Shown here in pieces: positions 62,009 to 64,000 of a stretch of DNA of 64,000 nucleotides. The notes below the pieces were generated by a model. The model saw only the letters and a program-made list of their open reading frames with translations. It searched no databases and had not been told where the DNA came from. The stretch comes from Acetobacter peroxydans (GTDB taxonomy: Bacteria > Pseudomonadota > Alphaproteobacteria > Acetobacterales > Acetobacteraceae), in the NCBI RefSeq assembly GCF_006539345.1, contig NZ_BJMV01000002.1, positions 186,001 to 250,000 on the forward strand, written 5' to 3'. The translations under genes were made by a program, and so were the position numbers. The first letter of the stretch is position 1. Each line of letters begins with the position of its first letter.

Positions 62009-63076
62009 GTGTCCACGAAATTACCTCATAATTTTGACGGGTTTTATAATGTAGTTCTTGGGATGAGTTTGAATTCTTTGAAATTCAACAACTTTTCAGA
62101 TAATTTTGATGCTGAACGATTTAATTTTGATGGGCAGGATCGTTCCAGAGACTTCGATCTGAATGCCAGAATGTTTTTCTTCTCCTGGTTTTTCGCGCGA
62201 CGGGAGAAACTTTTCGAGGCGTATTCCAGCCTTTCCAGTGAACAATCCAAGCTTCTGTATATCTGCCTGATTGTCTACAGGCTTGCCGGGCATCTGGCGT
62301 TTAAAATCCCGGTCGATTTTCTTTCGCGCCAAAAAGAGCTTGAAGCGTTTCGTAACGCGGAAAAGTTCACGGAAAGTCAGTATCCGGTTACGGGTATGTT
62401 TGGAAAACTCCAGCATTTTGACTTCGAGTTTGAGGGGCATCGTTACGTAGCAGATTGCCTTGGGCTTGAGGCGTGCCTGCATCGCCGACAGTATTTTTAC
62501 GAAGTTGGTGATGTCCGGGTTATGCCGGAACCCGGTGATGTCGTTATTGATGGCGGCGCCTGCACAGGGGATACGGCGCTTGTGTTCTCCAATGCGGTTG
62601 GTCCTGCGGGGAAGGTTTATTCCTTCGATCCAGTGAAAGACCATATTGATATTCTGCGTTATAATATCGCTCAATTTCCGTATCAGAACGTCGTCGCAAT
62701 GCCCTATGGTCTTTCAGACCACGAGGTGGATGCGCCCTTGATTGTTACGGATCACTACGCGCCGGGCTTTTCTGTCGAGGCCAAGCCTGTTCCGCTCACC
62801 TCGCTGGACAGTCTTGTCGAACGTGGTCAAATTGACAGGGTTGATTATATCAAACTCGATGTTGAAGGCGCAGAATTGGAAACATTGAAAGGTGCGGCGC
62901 AGAGCATTCGCAAGTTCCGTCCTAAAATGGCAATTTCCCTCTATCACAAGCCGGACGATATTTTTTCATTGCTGCTATATGTGAAAGGGCATTTTGATTT
63001 CTATAAATTTTATATTGGGCACTACACGATTCATCAGGAAGAGACGGTTCTGTATTGTGCCCCGGTCAGCCGCTGA
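62009..63076 (+). CDS. FkbM-family methyltransferase
   Basis: A 355-residue protein. The N-terminal 160 residues are Phe/Asp/Asn-rich and unrecognised. The C-terminal SAM-binding domain is of FkbM type: VIDGGACTGDTALVFSNAVG, VYSFDPVKDHIDILRYNI, SLDSLVERGQIDRVDYIKLDVEGAELETLKGA, and KPDDIFSLLLYVK. Members O-methylate sugars or antibiotics; the acceptor here is unknown. The GTG at 62009 follows AAGG by seven bases. The gene and its upstream region are clearly richer in A+T than neighbours and have many TTT, AAT and GAT codons, so horizontal transfer is likely. It is a single-gene unit between two terminators. Confidence 0.85.
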   Translation: MSTKLPHNFDGFYNVVLGMSLNSLKFNNFSDNFDAERFNFDGQDRSRDFDLNARMFFFSWFFARREKLFEAYSSLSSEQSKLLYICLIVYRLAGHLAFKIPVDFLSRQKELEAFRNAEKFTESQYPVTGMFGKLQHFDFEFEGHRYVADCLGLEACLHRRQYFYEVGDVRVMPEPGDVVIDGGACTGDTALVFSNAVGPAGKVYSFDPVKDHIDILRYNIAQFPYQNVVAMPYGLSDHEVDAPLIVTDHYAPGFSVEAKPVPLTSLDSLVERGQIDRVDYIKLDVEGAELETLKGAAQSIRKFRPKMAISLYHKPDDIFSLLLYVKGHFDFYKFYIGHYTIHQEETVLYCAPVSR

Positions 63077-63101
63077 TCCATTTCAGGGCAGGTTGAAAAA
63101 G

Positions 63102-63135
63102 AAAGGGCCACGCCGGGTAACGGCGTGGCCCTTTT
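63102..63135. terminator. Bidirectional intrinsic terminator
   Basis: AAAGGGCCACGCCG pairs perfectly with CGGCGTGGCCCTTT (14 bp) around five bases. T's follow on the plus strand and A's precede, serving both convergent genes. Confidence 0.9.
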
Positions 63136-63156
63136 GTATGAGACAGGTGGAAAGGG

Positions 63157-64000
63157 TCAGCCAAACGCGCCGATATCGTGCATGACCGCAATACTGATTT
63201 CCCGGACGAGTTCGAAAATCTCCTGCATCGGAGCGAAGATATCACGATGCTCACGAACGTAGATTCCTTCCTCCCTGGGGCCGCGAGGCTCAAAGAAATC
63301 AAGGTCGGACGGGCCGGAACCTGTGGGGAAGATATCGCGCATGTTCTTGAGCACTGTAGGGATGTCCAGGCACAGGATCTGCTGCATCATCGCGTCATGG
63401 CTGAAACCACCACGTGGCATGAAGAACGGAATGCGGCAGGCCAGTAGCCATATGCGTTCGATCAGCATGATGCGGATGGCATGAAGCAGCCGGATGCGTG
63501 GCTCGGTGCGGGGGGCGTGCTGCCAGGCTTCACGCAGGGCCAGATGGTCTGCCTGAATGCGACGGAACAGGGTTTGGAGTTCGGCTGACAGGTTGAGTTT
63601 TTCCAGATCCCGCATGATGGTCAGGAAGAAGCCGCGCCGCTTGCTGTCCTGCTCCTCGGTGGCTCGGTCGAGCCAGAAGCCGGGGTCAAGCAGGCAGACA
63701 ACGCTTTTCAGCACTTTGTCATCCGAACAGGCCAGCGCGTGCCGGGCAAAATCGAGCGCACGATGAAAGCGCGGGCTGGATGTGTTGAGGGTTTCAAAGG
63801 TTTCGGGGTGCCGCCGTGCAGCCGCCCCGAGGCCTTGTAGCGTGTTGGCGCACCAGCCAAGCTGCTGGAGAATGGCGTTGTTGAGAATGGCCCGGAGCTG
63901 GCTGGGGTGGGTAATGCGCGTGCGCGTGGCGGACTCGCTGCTCTGCCGTGCCGGTGGGCGTGAACCCGAGCGGTCGATCAGGGAAGGGCCAAAAGCTCCG
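63157..64000 (-). CDS. Partial unrecognised protein (3' end only, runs off the window)
   Basis: An open frame runs from the TGA at 63157-63159 back to the last base of the window, about 280 residues, with no convincing start inside; the first GTG at 63714 is internal to a continuous frame. The visible part is soluble and helical: LRAILNNAILQQLGWCANTLQGLG, then RIRLLHAIRIMLIERIWLLACRIPFF, and SDLDFFEPRGPREEGIYVREHRDIFAPMQEIFELVREISIAVMHD at the end. I do not recognise the family. Being long, it may be a large enzyme's C-terminal region. Confidence 0.7.
   Translation of the reverse strand, partial: GAFGPSLIDRSGSRPPARQSSESATRTRITHPSQLRAILNNAILQQLGWCANTLQGLGAAARRHPETFETLNTSSPRFHRALDFARHALACSDDKVLKSVVCLLDPGFWLDRATEEQDSKRRGFFLTIMRDLEKLNLSAELQTLFRRIQADHLALREAWQHAPRTEPRIRLLHAIRIMLIERIWLLACRIPFFMPRGGFSHDAMMQQILCLDIPTVLKNMRDIFPTGSGPSDLDFFEPRGPREEGIYVREHRDIFAPMQEIFELVREISIAVMHDIGAFG

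Noticed and set aside
1-64000. CRISPR arrays, insertion sequences, prophage or integrated element
   Set aside because: No regularly spaced repeats, transposase, integrase, phage structural gene or tRNA-flanking direct repeat was seen; tRNA-Pro is not followed by a duplicated 3' end that I can find.

Overview
The window is a gene-dense, high-G+C chromosomal segment from an alphaproteobacterium, most likely an acetic acid bacterium (Acetobacteraceae). Evidence: ATP12-type F1 chaperone, COQ9-family gene divergent from rpsU, MucR/Ros regulator, a yceD-rpmF-plsX-fabH-ihfA-merR cluster, leuCDB next to trmD-rplS, and a relic of an aa3-oxidase gene cluster in which the catalytic subunit has lost its active site. 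I see no phage, insertion sequence, CRISPR array or rRNA operon. One tRNA (Pro, GGG) is present.

Layout. 1-9.9 kb: a PhnA/YjdM-like zinc-ribbon protein; the minus-strand pair rsmE-gshA divergent from ubiA-lolA-rarA-rluC-asmA-like-atp12. 10-13.6 kb: translation and export block ffh-rpsP-rimM-trmD-rplS, starting at a clear promoter and ending at a terminator. 13.9-17 kb: leucine operon leuCDB. 17.2-21.5 kb: rpsU facing away from def-coq9, then a MarR/OmpR/sensor-kinase trio. 21.5-26.6 kb: bamE divergent from yceD, rpmF, plsX, fabH, ihfA, merR, then tRNA-Pro. 26.7-34 kb: AI-2E/PerM-type permease, murJ, a UdgX-type uracil-DNA binding protein, ihfB, mucR, lysR, trxB. 34.2-39.5 kb: lrp, two membrane glycosyltransferases, gshB, and a PmtA-like methyltransferase.

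39.7-42.1 kb holds the most unusual locus. It contains a heme-copper-oxidase subunit I homologue that appears to keep only the two low-spin heme ligands, overlapped by ctaB (heme O synthase) and followed by a 45-residue membrane peptide. 42.2-50 kb (minus strand): a Tim44-domain protein, pmbA, an M16 peptidase, thrC, a royal-jelly/yellow-type secreted protein, and an M32 carboxypeptidase. 50-59 kb: mutS, glnD, a Nudix protein, an Atm1-type ABC exporter, a small unknown. 59-64 kb: rpmB, fusA away from the str operon, an A+T-richer FkbM methyltransferase gene that looks acquired, and the 3' part of an unrecognised minus-strand gene running off the window.

Functionally this is mostly housekeeping: translation (ffh, rpsP, rimM, trmD, rplS, rpsU, rpmF, rpmB, fusA, def), envelope lipid and cell-wall supply (plsX, fabH, murJ, lolA, bamE), thiol redox (gshA, gshB, trxB), quinone and heme side-chain synthesis (ubiA, coq9, ctaB), and DNA maintenance (mutS, rarA, udgX). 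All family assignments are from reading protein sequence and remembered motifs. No database search was run.
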